Shown: one piece after another, positions 25,234 through 33,970 of the stretch | Layout of the letters: each line of letters begins with the position of its first letter | How positions within the stretch are numbered: position 1 is the first letter of the stretch | NCBI RefSeq assembly: GCF_000730665.1 | Contig: NZ_BBIV01000046.1 | Coordinates: 1-48,973 of the forward strand | Source of the DNA: Pseudomonas plecoglossicida NBRC 103162 = DSM 15088 | Lineage (GTDB): Bacteria > Pseudomonadota > Gammaproteobacteria > Pseudomonadales > Pseudomonadaceae | Length of the DNA stretch: 48,973 bases | Direction: 5' to 3' | Position numbers and translations under genes: made by a program | Notes under the pieces: model-generated | Database searches by the model: none | What the model was told of the DNA's origin: nothing | The model's input: the letters and a program-made list of their open reading frames with translations, nothing else

Positions 25234-26556
25234 ATGGCTGAGGCAAGCAGGAAGATGAGCCTGACCGGGCTCACGACGCTGGTTACGGTGAACATGATGG
25301 GTAGCGGGATCATCCTGTTGCCCACCAGCATGGCGCAGTTGGGGGCCGTTTCGCTGTTGTCCTGGATGTTCACCGCCATCGGTTCCATGGCCATCGCCTA
25401 CTGCCTGGCGCAATGCGGGGTGTTCTGCAGCCGCTCCGGTGGCTTGTCGGCCTACACCGAGGAGGCCCACGCGAAGTCTGGCTTCTTCCTGTGTTCCTAC
25501 CTCTACTTCCTGTCCCTGGCCATCGCCAACGTGGCCGTCGCCATTTCCGCGGTGGGCTACATGACTGCGTTCGTGCCCTGGCTGGGCAGCGGCGCGATAC
25601 CGCTGTGCATCGGCACCATCACCTTGATCTGGCTGACCACGCTGGCCAACTTCGGCGGGCCGAAGATCACTGGCAAGATCGGTGCGTTCACGGTATGGGG
25701 GGTGATCATTCCTGTTGCCGGGCTGAGCCTCTTCGGTTGGTACTGGTTCAAGCCCGAGATCCTCATGGCAGCCTGGAACCCCAACCAGTTGCCGATCTCC
25801 GAGGCGATCAGCAAGGCCATCCCGCTGACCCTGTGGGCGTTCCTCGGCATGGAGTCGGCAGCCCAGGCCACCGACGCGGTGGAAAACCCCCGGCGCAACG
25901 TGCCGCTGGCCTGCCTGTTCGGCACGCTTGGGGCTGCGGTTGTGTACGTGCTGTCCACCACGGTCATCCAGGGCATCATTCCCAATGCCGACCTTGCCAA
26001 GTCCTCGGCGCCTTTCGCATTGGTCTACGCGACGATCTTCAACCCGACCGTGGGCAGCATCGTCATGGCCCTGGCGGTGGTGGCCTGCGTTGGCTCACTG
26101 CTGGGCTGGCAGTTCACCCTGGCGCAAACCGCCAAGATGACCGCAGACCAGGACCTGTTCCTGAAACTATTCGGCAAGGTCAATTCGATGAACGCACCGG
26201 TGATCGGCATGACCGTGTGCGCCTTGCTGCAAACCGTGATGGCCTTGTCGACCATTTCACCCGATGCCGCGGCCCAGTTCGCCAGGCTGGTCAGCCTGGC
26301 GGCGGTGACCAACCTCATTCCCTATATCACGGCATTGACCGGCTTGCTGGTGATCATGCACAAGGCGGGCGTCAGCCCGGGGGTCTACACCCGCAACATG
26401 GTGGTGCTGCTGATTGCCGTCGGGTACTCGTTGTACGCGCTGCATGCCTGCGGGCTGGAGGCGGTGATGGGCGGTACCCTGGTATTGGCAATTGGCTACC
26501 TGTGCTATGGGTTCCTCGGTCAACGCTTCACGGAAGCTTCGGTACCGCGGAAATGA
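25234..26556 (+). CDS. potE: Putrescine/ornithine antiporter (PotE-like)
   Basis: A 440-residue inner-membrane permease of the APC family, equal in length to E. coli PotE. The first helix has NMMGSGIILLPTSMA, the next part GGLSAYTEEAHAKSGFF, and the central WAFLGMESAAQATDAVENP loop is characteristic of PotE/CadB-type basic amino acid and polyamine exchangers. About twelve hydrophobic segments are present. ATG 25234 follows AGGAG. No ornithine decarboxylase gene is next to it, unlike E. coli speF-potE, so coupling to acid stress is not shown. Exchange of ornithine for putrescine is the family function; a cadaverine or arginine system is a less likely alternative. Confidence 0.85.
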   Translation: MAEASRKMSLTGLTTLVTVNMMGSGIILLPTSMAQLGAVSLLSWMFTAIGSMAIAYCLAQCGVFCSRSGGLSAYTEEAHAKSGFFLCSYLYFLSLAIANVAVAISAVGYMTAFVPWLGSGAIPLCIGTITLIWLTTLANFGGPKITGKIGAFTVWGVIIPVAGLSLFGWYWFKPEILMAAWNPNQLPISEAISKAIPLTLWAFLGMESAAQATDAVENPRRNVPLACLFGTLGAAVVYVLSTTVIQGIIPNADLAKSSAPFALVYATIFNPTVGSIVMALAVVACVGSLLGWQFTLAQTAKMTADQDLFLKLFGKVNSMNAPVIGMTVCALLQTVMALSTISPDAAAQFARLVSLAAVTNLIPYITALTGLLVIMHKAGVSPGVYTRNMVVLLIAVGYSLYALHACGLEAVMGGTLVLAIGYLCYGFLGQRFTEASVPRK

Positions 26557-26583
26557 CCTCGACGTTGGCGGCGTGAACCTCGG

Positions 26584-27003
26584 TCAATGCTTGTTTTTGT
26601 GATGCTTGTGCTTGCCGTGGTCGTGGTCGTGAGAATCACCGGCCATGCTATTGCCAATCGCACCGCCTGCCGCGCCGCCCAGGCCGGCGCCTACTGCGCC
26701 GCCGGTCGAGCCACCGACACTGTGGCCTATGACTTGACCACCTGCGGCGCCCAAGCCGCCCCCGATGGCTGCCTCGGTCTTCTTCCCATCCTTGGCACCC
26801 ATCGCGCCGCCGGCAGCACCACCGAGGCCAGCGCCGATAGTGGCACCGGTGGAGCCACCCACGGCGTTGCCGACCACACTGCCCAAGGTACCACCAAGGC
26901 CGCCACCCACGGCAGTGTTGGTATTCTCTCCGGCGACCGCAACGCCGACGGCGGCCTGGGCGATCAAAAGGTTGAATGCAATAACGGATACTATTTTGCG
27001 CAT
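26584..27003 (-). CDS. Glycine-zipper protein with His-rich C-terminus
   Basis: A 139-residue exported protein. The signal is MRKIVSVIAFNLLIAQAAVG with likely cleavage after AVA near residue 24. The mature part is a double set of glycine zippers (GGLGGTLGSVVGNAVGG, then GAGLGGAAGGAMGAK, repeated), typical of YMGG-like proteins that insert in membranes. The last 20 residues are His- and Lys-rich (DSHDHDHGKHKHHKNKH) and could bind Ni, Zn or Cu. ATG 27003 has GAGG ten bases upstream. It is convergent with potE. The function of the family is unknown; metal binding is an inference from composition. Confidence 0.78.
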   Translation of the reverse strand: MRKIVSVIAFNLLIAQAAVGVAVAGENTNTAVGGGLGGTLGSVVGNAVGGSTGATIGAGLGGAAGGAMGAKDGKKTEAAIGGGLGAAGGQVIGHSVGGSTGGAVGAGLGGAAGGAIGNSMAGDSHDHDHGKHKHHKNKH

Positions 27004-27181
27004 AATCTAGTCCTCGAACTGTGTACAGAAAAATTTTGATCCAGTTTACAAGAGAGAACAACACTGAAGCCCAAGTTCAAGGGGCCCAGGTCAAAAGGGG
27101 GAGCCGAAGCTGTACCGGTCGTCGGCCAAGCGCTGCCAGGTCCAGGCACGAAAGCCCATTCGGCTCGGTGGTCTAAGATTG

Positions 27182-27505
27182 ATGAGCCTCATGCCAGAGT
27201 CAAAGCAGGCAAACGTCAATTCAGACCTGAGAGGTAACTGCGTGGTGGATGCTTTGGGGAACTGGAGCAAGATCGCGACAGACACCACCATCGCGCGGGT
27301 CACGCAGGCCGGTGCGATCCCCACCGATACCTTCGCGATCGTCGCCGAACTGATGCAGACCTGGAACCGCCCAGAAGGCTCGCGCTTCGCTGAAATCCTC
27401 GCGGATCACGTCTGCCCCGAATACAAGTGCCTGATGGATAGCTATGGCAAAGCGCAAGCTGTGGCCAAGGATGGCCCTGAAACGCATCTCGACAAGTACC
27501 GGTAA
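27182..27505 (+). pseudogene. C-terminal remnant of an isochorismatase-family hydrolase (YcaC-like)
   Basis: The frame from about 27220 on reads VVDALGNWSKIATDTTIARV, GAIPTDTFAIVAELMQTWNR and PEYKCLMDSYGKAQAVAKDG, matching the last 80-90 residues of YcaC-like hydrolases of about 210 residues. The part with the catalytic Asp, Lys and Cys is missing. The ATG at 27182 has no ribosome site and the first dozen codons look unrelated. A fused new start making a short protein cannot be excluded, but a remnant is more likely. Confidence 0.65.
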
Positions 27506-27550
27506 TCTGTCCCCAGGACTCACTGAACGGGTTGACTGCGCCGTACTTGT

Positions 27551-27637
27551 GGGGGCCGGCTTGCCGGCGATAGGGCCCTGACAGGTCAACAGGTCTGTGC
27601 CCACCCCAGCCTCATCGCCGGCAAGCCGGCTCCCACG
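27551..27637. repeat. REP pair in inverted orientation (BIME)
   Basis: GGGGGCCGGCTTGCCGGCGA at 27551 and its inverted partner TCATCGCCGGCAAGCCGGCT from 27612, with about 37 bp between. It lies between the hydrolase remnant and the acnB terminator. The spacing and sequence match the pair at 12051-12136. Confidence 0.85.
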
Positions 27638-27666
27638 CCGACCGCACAGGGCCCGAAATAGCCATG

Positions 27667-27700
27667 AAAAAGCCCCGGCATTTCTGCCGGGGCTTTTTTA
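27667..27700. terminator. Bidirectional Rho-independent terminator after acnB
   Basis: AAAAAGCCCCGGCA and TGCCGGGGCTTTTTT pair perfectly over 14 bases around a TTTC loop. Runs of A on one side and T on the other allow termination from either strand. It is 15 bp past the acnB stop. Confidence 0.95.
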
Positions 27701-27714
27701 CAGCTTGCTGGCAA

Positions 27715-30315
27715 TTACGCCTGGACCACCGGGATCCTGGCGTTGGCAGCCACTTCACGGTACTCGGCGATCTGATCGAAGCTCAGGTAGCGGTAGACGT
27801 CGGCAGCCATGCTGTCGATGTCCTTGGCGTACTGCATGTACTCCTCGACCGTCGGCAGCTTGCCGATGATCGAAGCGACCGAGGCCAGTTCGGCCGATGC
27901 CAGGTACACGTTGGTAGCATCGCCCAAGCGGTTCGGGAAGTTGCGGGTCGAGGTGGAGACCACGGTCGAACCGGTCTGCACACGTGCCTGGTTACCCATG
28001 CACAGCGAACAGCCTGGCATTTCCATGCGCGCACCGGCCTTGTCGAAGATGCCGTAGTAGCCTTCCTCGGTCAGCTGGTGGGCGTCCATCTTGGTCGGCG
28101 GGGCCAGCCACAGACGGGTCGGAATGCCGCCCTCGACCTTGTCCAGCAGCTTGCCGGCGGCGCGGAAGTGACCGATGTTGGTCATGCACGAACCGATGAA
28201 CACTTCGTCGATGCTCTGGCCCTGGACGGTCGACAGCAAACGGGCGTCATCCGGGTCGTTCGGCGCGCAGAGCACAGGCTCCTTGATCTCGGCCAGGTCG
28301 ATCTCGATGATTTCGGCGTATTCGGCATCGGCGTCGGCCGACAGCAGCTCAGGCTTGGCCAGCCAGGCCTCCATGGCCTGGGCGCGGCGCTCCAGGGTAC
28401 GCGCATCGCCGTAGCCTTCGCCGATCATCCAGCGCAGCAGGGTGATGTTCGAACGCAGGTACTCGGCGATGGCCTTCTCTGGCAGCTTGATGGTGCAACC
28501 GGCAGCGGAACGTTCGGCCGAAGCGTCGGACAGTTCGAACGCTTGCTCGACGCTCAGGTCATCCAGGCCTTCGATCTCCAGGATGCGGCCGGAGAAGGCG
28601 TTCTTCTTGCCTTTCTTCTCGACGGTCAGCAAGCCTTGCTGGATGGCGTAGTACGGGATGGCATGGACCAGGTCACGCAGGGTGATGCCAGGCTGCAGCT
28701 TGCCCTTGAAACGCACCAGCACCGACTCAGGCATGTCCAGCGGCATGACGCCGGTGGCGGCAGCGAAGGCCACCAGGCCGGAACCGGCCGGGAACGAAAT
28801 GCCGATCGGGAAGCGGGTGTGCGAGTCGCCACCGGTGCCGACGGTGTCCGGCAGCAGCATGCGGTTCAGCCAGCTGTGGATGATGCCGTCGCCAACGTTC
28901 AAGGAGACACCACCGCGGGTGCGCATGAAGTCCGGCAGGGTGTGATGGGTTTTCACATCCACAGGCTTCGGATAGGCCGCAGTGTGGCAGAACGACTGCA
29001 TCACCAGGTCGGCGGCGAAGCCCAGGCACGCCAGGTCTTTGAGCTCGTCGCGGGTCATCGGGCCAGTGGTGTCCTGGGAGCCGACGGTGGTCATCTTCGG
29101 TTCGCAGTAGGTGCCCGGACGGATACCGGCCACGCCACACGCCTTGCCGACCATTTTCTGCGCCAGGGTAAAGCCCTTGGTGGCTTGTACCGGTGCTTCA
29201 GGCTGCTGGAACAGGTCCGAAGGCGCCAGGCCCAGTTCGGCTCGCGCCTTGGCGGTCAGGCCACGGCCGATGATCAGCGCAATACGGCCACCGGCGCGCA
29301 CTTCGTCCAGCAGCACCGGCGTCTTCAGCTCGAAGCGGGTGATGACGTCTTCGCTGCCGTGTTTGCAGACTTTGCCGGCATGCGGGTAGACGTCGATCAC
29401 ATCACCCATGTGCAGGTTCGAGACGTCGAACTCGATGGGCAGGGCACCTGCGTCTTCCATGGTGTTGTAGAAAATCGGCGCGATCTTGTTGCCGAAGCAG
29501 AAGCCACCGGCGCGCTTGTTCGGCACGTTCGGGATGTCGTCGCCGAAGAACCACAGCACCGAGTTGGTGGCGGATTTGCGCGAGGAACCGGTACCGACCA
29601 CGTCACCGACGTAGGCGACCGGGAAGCCCTTGGCCTTGACCGCTTCGATCTGGGCCAGCGGGCCGACCGAACCTGGCTGCCGGGGCTCGATGCCGTCGCG
29701 GGCCATTTTCAGCATGGCCAGGGCGTGCAGCGGGATGTCAGGGCGCGACCAGGCGTCCGGGGCAGGGGACAGGTCGTCGGTGTTGGTTTCGCCAGGCACC
29801 TTGAATACGGTCAGGGTGTACTTGTCGGCGATGGCCGGGCGCGAGGTGAACCACTCGCCGGCAGCCCACGAGTCCAGCACGGCCTTGGCGTGGACGTTGC
29901 CCGCCTTGGCTTTTTCGGCCACATCGTGGAAGGCGTCGAACATCAGCAGGGTGTGCTTGAGCTGTTGCGCCGCGACGGCGCCCAGTTCGGCGTCATCCAG
30001 CAGCGCGACCAGCGTCTCGATGTTGTAGCCACCTTGCATGGTGCCCAGCAGCTCGGCAGCGTGCTTGCGGTCGATCAGCGGCGACTGGGTCTCGCCCTTG
30101 GCCACGGCGGACAGGAAGGCGGCCTTGACGTAGGCAGCTTCGTCCACGCCTGGCGGAACGCGGTTGGTGATCAGGTCTACGAGGAAGGCTTCTTCGCCGG
30201 CCGGCGGGTTTTTCAGCAGCTCGACCAGGCCTGCGGTTTGTTCGGCGCTCAGCGCGAGGGGCGGCAGGCCTTCCTCGGCGCGCTCTTGGACGTGACGTTC
30301 ATAGGCTTGGAGCAC
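27715..30315 (-). CDS. acnB: Aconitate hydratase B
   Basis: An 866-residue cytoplasmic TCA-cycle enzyme that interconverts citrate and isocitrate through a 4Fe-4S cluster. Seen are the N-terminal HEAT-like domain (LKNPPAGEEAFLVDLITNR), FKVPGETNTDDLSPAPDAWS, and the late cluster region with SCMTNIGHFR and GCSLCMGN, whose Cys residues bind the cluster. I chose the GTG at 30315 (VLQAYERHVQERA), with AGGAG six bases upstream; it gives the usual family length, whereas the in-frame ATG at 30351 adds 12 residues lacking a ribosome site. AcnB is the main housekeeping aconitase and can bind mRNA as an apo-protein. It is monocistronic, ending at a strong terminator. Confidence 0.95.
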   Translation of the reverse strand: MLQAYERHVQERAEEGLPPLALSAEQTAGLVELLKNPPAGEEAFLVDLITNRVPPGVDEAAYVKAAFLSAVAKGETQSPLIDRKHAAELLGTMQGGYNIETLVALLDDAELGAVAAQQLKHTLLMFDAFHDVAEKAKAGNVHAKAVLDSWAAGEWFTSRPAIADKYTLTVFKVPGETNTDDLSPAPDAWSRPDIPLHALAMLKMARDGIEPRQPGSVGPLAQIEAVKAKGFPVAYVGDVVGTGSSRKSATNSVLWFFGDDIPNVPNKRAGGFCFGNKIAPIFYNTMEDAGALPIEFDVSNLHMGDVIDVYPHAGKVCKHGSEDVITRFELKTPVLLDEVRAGGRIALIIGRGLTAKARAELGLAPSDLFQQPEAPVQATKGFTLAQKMVGKACGVAGIRPGTYCEPKMTTVGSQDTTGPMTRDELKDLACLGFAADLVMQSFCHTAAYPKPVDVKTHHTLPDFMRTRGGVSLNVGDGIIHSWLNRMLLPDTVGTGGDSHTRFPIGISFPAGSGLVAFAAATGVMPLDMPESVLVRFKGKLQPGITLRDLVHAIPYYAIQQGLLTVEKKGKKNAFSGRILEIEGLDDLSVEQAFELSDASAERSAAGCTIKLPEKAIAEYLRSNITLLRWMIGEGYGDARTLERRAQAMEAWLAKPELLSADADAEYAEIIEIDLAEIKEPVLCAPNDPDDARLLSTVQGQSIDEVFIGSCMTNIGHFRAAGKLLDKVEGGIPTRLWLAPPTKMDAHQLTEEGYYGIFDKAGARMEMPGCSLCMGNQARVQTGSTVVSTSTRNFPNRLGDATNVYLASAELASVASIIGKLPTVEEYMQYAKDIDSMAADVYRYLSFDQIAEYREVAANARIPVVQA

Positions 30316-30473
30316 GGCAATCTCCTGCGGGTAGTGCGCGGTCTTGGGCACGCGAGGTGAGGTAGCGGAGGTCCGTTACCTGGATAAAACAGGCGCAAGG
30401 TCTCGGCTTCCGAGGGTGACCACCCGTGGCTACACCGAACACACCTTGCTCCTGAAAACCTTGTTGAATGATC

Positions 30474-30551
30474 GATTGTCGACACATTCACGCAATGAGG
30501 CGAAATCTATAAGGAAATATTGCTAAGCGCAATAGGATTGTTGACACATTC
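30474..30551 (-). promoter_or_regulatory. Candidate acnB promoter bracketed by two 16-nt direct repeats
   Basis: GATTGTCGACACATTC at 30474 and GATTGTTGACACATTC at 30536 differ in one base. Between them, on the minus strand, TTGCGC (30527-30532) and TATAGA (30507-30512) could be -35 and -10 boxes with a short 14-15 bp spacer. The repeats resemble the ATTGTCGACAAT operator of GntR-type regulators of propionate/aconitase genes. The promoter is about 190 bp upstream of the acnB start. The assignment is by eye. Confidence 0.4.
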
Positions 30552-30849
30552 CAAGGCATCGCCCCCGCCGGCAAGGCGCAGCTTTCCATTGGCAAAAGGG
30601 CGTCGGCCGACCGCAGACGGGTGCCGAAACAGGCGCTGGGTCCAAGGCTCTGTGGATGAGGTACTTCAGGGTAAGAGGAAATGTCTGACTGTTCGAATGG
30701 GCAGGTATTCGATCAATTGCGCGTTCCGGCCAGCCTGGATTGCAATCTCACAGGGGAGCGGCGCGGGATCTTAGAGGGTTTCTGGAAGACGGAAGGCTCG
30801 CAGAGGGCTATCAAACTAGAGGCGGTTCAGTGTAGTGGGGGCCGCGTGC
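30552..30849. other. Intergenic region with nothing recognised
   Basis: About 300 bases between the acnB promoter region and the metalloprotease stop. Short frames on both strands lack ribosome sites and resemble nothing I know. GC falls toward the metalloprotease side, in line with a change of origin. Confidence 0.5.
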
Positions 30850-31947
30850 TCAGATATACATCACCGTCAACTTTCCCGACTGGCCTGGATAATACAGGCG
30901 AACCCTGACAATGTACTTTCTCCCTTTGAAGAGCTTGTAGCTGATCGCAGCATTTCGATCCTCGCCACTATCATCGTCTCCAGCCAGGTATCTGGGGTCG
31001 CCTCCGATGTCTTCGAACAGGACAAGCAGCGAGTCGGAAGCGCCCTTGGTCTCGATACGGTAACGCCTGGATTCGGCAGGTACGATCATGTAATCGATCT
31101 GCTTGCCGGCGGCCAGGGCAACGGTCAATGGCTCGGCGCATTCGAGTTGTTTCAACGCGGCCGACAATGGCGGATACCAGTTGCGCGCCCATTCCTTGTC
31201 TGCGTTGGAGAGTACGCCAGGCGGAAACAGACCATGGACATCGTAGTGTTGCGGTTCGTCGATCAGGCCGGGTTGAAACTCGTATTCCATGATCGAGTCA
31301 GGGTCCCAGGCAGAGCCATTGACCTGCTGCGGCGTCAACTTTTCCAATATGTTGTGATACGTCGTAGCACGGTCCCAATGATTGGGTGGACCTGCCAACG
31401 CTTCATACACGGCCTGTTCATGCCATGTGATTCCGGCAAAGGGATTCTGATGCTCATGCTCCATGCCAATGACATGCCCGATCTCGTGAAGCGCAGTACT
31501 GCGCCCGTAAGGTGTGGTGAGGTCCCACCCATAAACTGTTGTCGGCTCGGTCAGGGGCACATGCAGGACATCGCGTCCGACTGCAGAGGCAGAGGCCCCG
31601 TCGGCAGTCGAGTAACCAATGCGGACTTCGGCTTCGCTCAGTTGCTTGACCTCCTTGAACTCAAGACCTATGCCGATGGCTTTCCATTTCTTGAACGCAT
31701 CGCGAATAGCATCCGCTTGGGCTTTAGGAACCGCATATCGGGACCCTTTGCCAAAGAAACAATAGTGAAGCACCGTGCCGTTCGCCCATTTGCTGGACGT
31801 CCTCAGAATGGCAGAGGCCCGGCGCGGATCCACCGTCACGGAGGGGGAGAGTTGCCGTACCGGTCGAGGCAAGTTGTGGCAGAGTGGTTTGCACGTGCTC
31901 TGCAGGTTCTTCGGGCCGGATGAGGTGGTTTTTTTTGCGCGGGCCAT
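30850..31947 (-). CDS. M12-like (astacin/metzincin) zinc metalloprotease with PPC-like tail
   Basis: A 365-residue protein. The zinc site HEIGHVIGMEHEHQNP has ligands His154, His158 and His164 with Glu155 as catalyst, and a Met-turn SIMEY follows near residue 217, which together define a metzincin of the astacin-like ZnMc group. The C-terminal 100 residues (LTVALAAGKQIDYMIVP, then DSLLVLFEDIGGDPRYL) look like a bacterial pre-peptidase C-terminal domain. There is no classical signal peptide; the N-terminus is basic (MARAKKTTSSGPK), so secretion would need another route. ATG 31947 has AAGGAAA. Moderate GC suggests acquisition. Role in competition, virulence or nutrition is unknown. Confidence 0.85.
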   Translation of the reverse strand: MARAKKTTSSGPKNLQSTCKPLCHNLPRPVRQLSPSVTVDPRRASAILRTSSKWANGTVLHYCFFGKGSRYAVPKAQADAIRDAFKKWKAIGIGLEFKEVKQLSEAEVRIGYSTADGASASAVGRDVLHVPLTEPTTVYGWDLTTPYGRSTALHEIGHVIGMEHEHQNPFAGITWHEQAVYEALAGPPNHWDRATTYHNILEKLTPQQVNGSAWDPDSIMEYEFQPGLIDEPQHYDVHGLFPPGVLSNADKEWARNWYPPLSAALKQLECAEPLTVALAAGKQIDYMIVPAESRRYRIETKGASDSLLVLFEDIGGDPRYLAGDDDSGEDRNAAISYKLFKGRKYIVRVRLYYPGQSGKLTVMYI

Positions 31948-32141
31948 GCAAGTTTCCTTGCCGAGAGTGACGACACTTTTGAGTAGATCTATAGACGGCC
32001 TGAAAGTGAAGTGTTCGACATTATTGCTATAGCCGTCATGACTGAATGGTTGGATCCACTGGCATTGAGCACTATCCTTCTTCCGCCACGCCGCGCTCTG
32101 TGGCGGTTGGCGCCTACTTTACCCTCAGGAGATTCACCGAC

Positions 32142-32755
32142 ATGAACGTCTCAGCGAATTCCTGCAGACCCGTATCGTCGACAAGCCAGGCGTCCACGTG
32201 CCCAAGCTGACCACCGACCAGACGCAAGCGTTCGGCCCCTACAGCGATCACTATGCGGTCATCACTGACTTCAATGGCGCCATGGATACCGCCGTGAAGC
32301 CCTTGGGCAACCTGCTGCAAAAAGGCGCGATCCGCTCGCTGAACGATGTCACCGCCCGCCGGGACGACATCAAGGCGGTGCAGACCGGCCTGAACGACAT
32401 GGGCAGCCAGCTGCAGGAGCAGAAGGCCAAGGCCGACACCGCGCACGCCCAGCTCAAGCAGCCGGAAGACCTCAAGGTCGTCTACGACAAGGCCTTCGAA
32501 CGCACTGTCAGCGTGCCGGCCGATACCTTCCTGGAAGTGCTGCCGCAGATCAACGGCACCCTCGACAGCAGCCTGAAGATCGCCGACTACGTGGACGCCA
32601 ACAAGGCCAAGATCGAAATCAACGGACCGATCGTCAAAGTGTCGGATCCCAAGGTTCAGGCTGAGCTCAATGCTATGCTGGCGGACCTGAACACCCAGGC
32701 CAAGACTGTCCAGCAGGCGCAGACGCGACTGCAAACAGTCATGCTCGGGCGCTAA
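32142..32755 (+). pseudogene. DUF3053 (YiaF-like) lipoprotein gene, 5' deletion
   Basis: From about 32150 to the stop at 32755 the frame reads LSEFLQTRIVDKPGVHVPKL, then HYAVITDFNGAMDTAVKPLG, characteristic of DUF3053 proteins. The signal peptide and lipobox present in intact members are missing. An ATG at 32142 with AGGAG sits just before, but in the wrong frame, as if the original start had been joined to the mature region by a deletion. Translation from an internal start such as GTG 32198 would yield a cytosolic fragment. The family is of unknown function. Confidence 0.7.
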
Positions 32756-32846
32756 CGCCGCACCAGCAGAAGCGGGTGGTCCGGTATCTCGGTCAGCCCG
32801 CTTCCCCGCAAACGCTGGTTTCCCAGTCTCAATCGCATGTTGAAGA

Positions 32847-33458
32847 ATGACTCGTCCGCTGTTTATTTCGTTCGACGGGCCCAAGGGCACCGGCAAGACC
32901 ACGCTTTTGGAAGCCGTTACGGCAGCGCTGAGGGCGGACAACAAGAAGGTGATCCGGCTTTGCGAGAAGAAAAGCGATCCCTTCAGGGGTGAAACCATGG
33001 CCCTGGTCAATCAACTCGTCAGGCATCCCAGCCCGGATCTGGAGCTGGAGGTTTGCCAGCGATTTGCCGATAGCCGCACCTGGATTTCCCAGCACGTGCT
33101 GACCAGGCAGCCAGCCGACAGCATCATCCTGATCGACCGCTGGTACCCCTCCGATGCCGCATTTCGCCGCATGCTCCCGTTTGCCGAGATCCTGCAGTTG
33201 AACATCGATCGAAACGTGCAAGTGCCGGACCTGCATGTCGGGGTTGTCACCGACCCGGCTATTTCGTGGGCGAGGGCGGCGGCACGACCGCGTGGGCTGA
33301 GCAGTACGGTAATGTTCAAGCTGGAAGAACAAGTCGCCAGTACCCAGGCGTTCGAGCGAGCGGCCGCTGATCATGGTTGGGTACTATGCAGAAATGAAGG
33401 ATCGATTGAACAAGCTACGATGCAGATTGTTTCCGCGATCTACAGCGTCCTTCGCTGA
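32847..33458 (+). CDS. Thymidylate-kinase-like P-loop protein
   Basis: A 203-residue cytoplasmic protein of the dTMP-kinase fold. The P-loop GPKGTGKTT is at residues 11-19, the DR motif appears as ILIDRWYPSDAAF near residue 97, and VPDLHVGVVTDP matches the strand before the lid. In true dTMP kinases the first motif is GxEGxGKST and the DR(Y/H) motif differs, so this is a divergent paralogue, not housekeeping tmk. The real tmk normally sits near holB. A thymidylate-kinase-like nucleotide or sugar kinase role is possible. No neighbour hints at a pathway. Confidence 0.7.
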   Translation: MTRPLFISFDGPKGTGKTTLLEAVTAALRADNKKVIRLCEKKSDPFRGETMALVNQLVRHPSPDLELEVCQRFADSRTWISQHVLTRQPADSIILIDRWYPSDAAFRRMLPFAEILQLNIDRNVQVPDLHVGVVTDPAISWARAAARPRGLSSTVMFKLEEQVASTQAFERAAADHGWVLCRNEGSIEQATMQIVSAIYSVLR

Positions 33459-33531
33459 ACGCGCCATCCTTCAGTGCTCATGGGCGTGAGCGTGAACGGT
33501 GAGGGCACCCGGGACCTTGGTTCGCCAGCCA

Positions 33532-33717
33532 TCAGAGCGTCTGCTCGTACGCACGTGCCAGCAGCGAGTCGGTCTGGTCGAAATCGAACACCGAGACGTC
33601 CACCGGGCACAGGGGTGGAACGATGTGCAGCGGCAGTTGCGCATCCTCGATGCGATGAATTGGCAGCGCCTGGCCGAGCTGTCGACTGAGTGTCGGTCGC
33701 GCTGCAGCGCTATCTGT
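33532..33717 (-). pseudogene. Possible remnant of a patatin-like phospholipase C-terminus
   Basis: The minus-strand frame reads LPIHRIEDAQLPLHIVPPLC and then PVDVSVFDFDQTDSLLARAY before a stop. The PPLCPVxVSxxDF pattern recalls the end of patatin-like phospholipases as I remember them. No start or catalytic region remains. The surrounding 33459-33970 holds no other gene I recognise. Confidence 0.35.
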
Positions 33718-33970
33718 TCAACATCCGCACTAGGCGCTGGTGCTCCCGGTGGATAACAGTGCAATCGGATCTGTCCGGCTGCCGGGGGCGAAAGCCCATC
33801 GTTTTCCATCCGGGCTCACGCACCGCACGCAGTGACCGAGCTCATCGCCATCAGATGGCTGAAGACAATGCCAGCCATGGGCCGGGCAACGGGCCGACCA
33901 TTAGGTTCGAGTAAAGTATGTCGTTTTGATATCATGGCGAGGTCAAGGAAAACCAACGCCTAGGAAAGCA

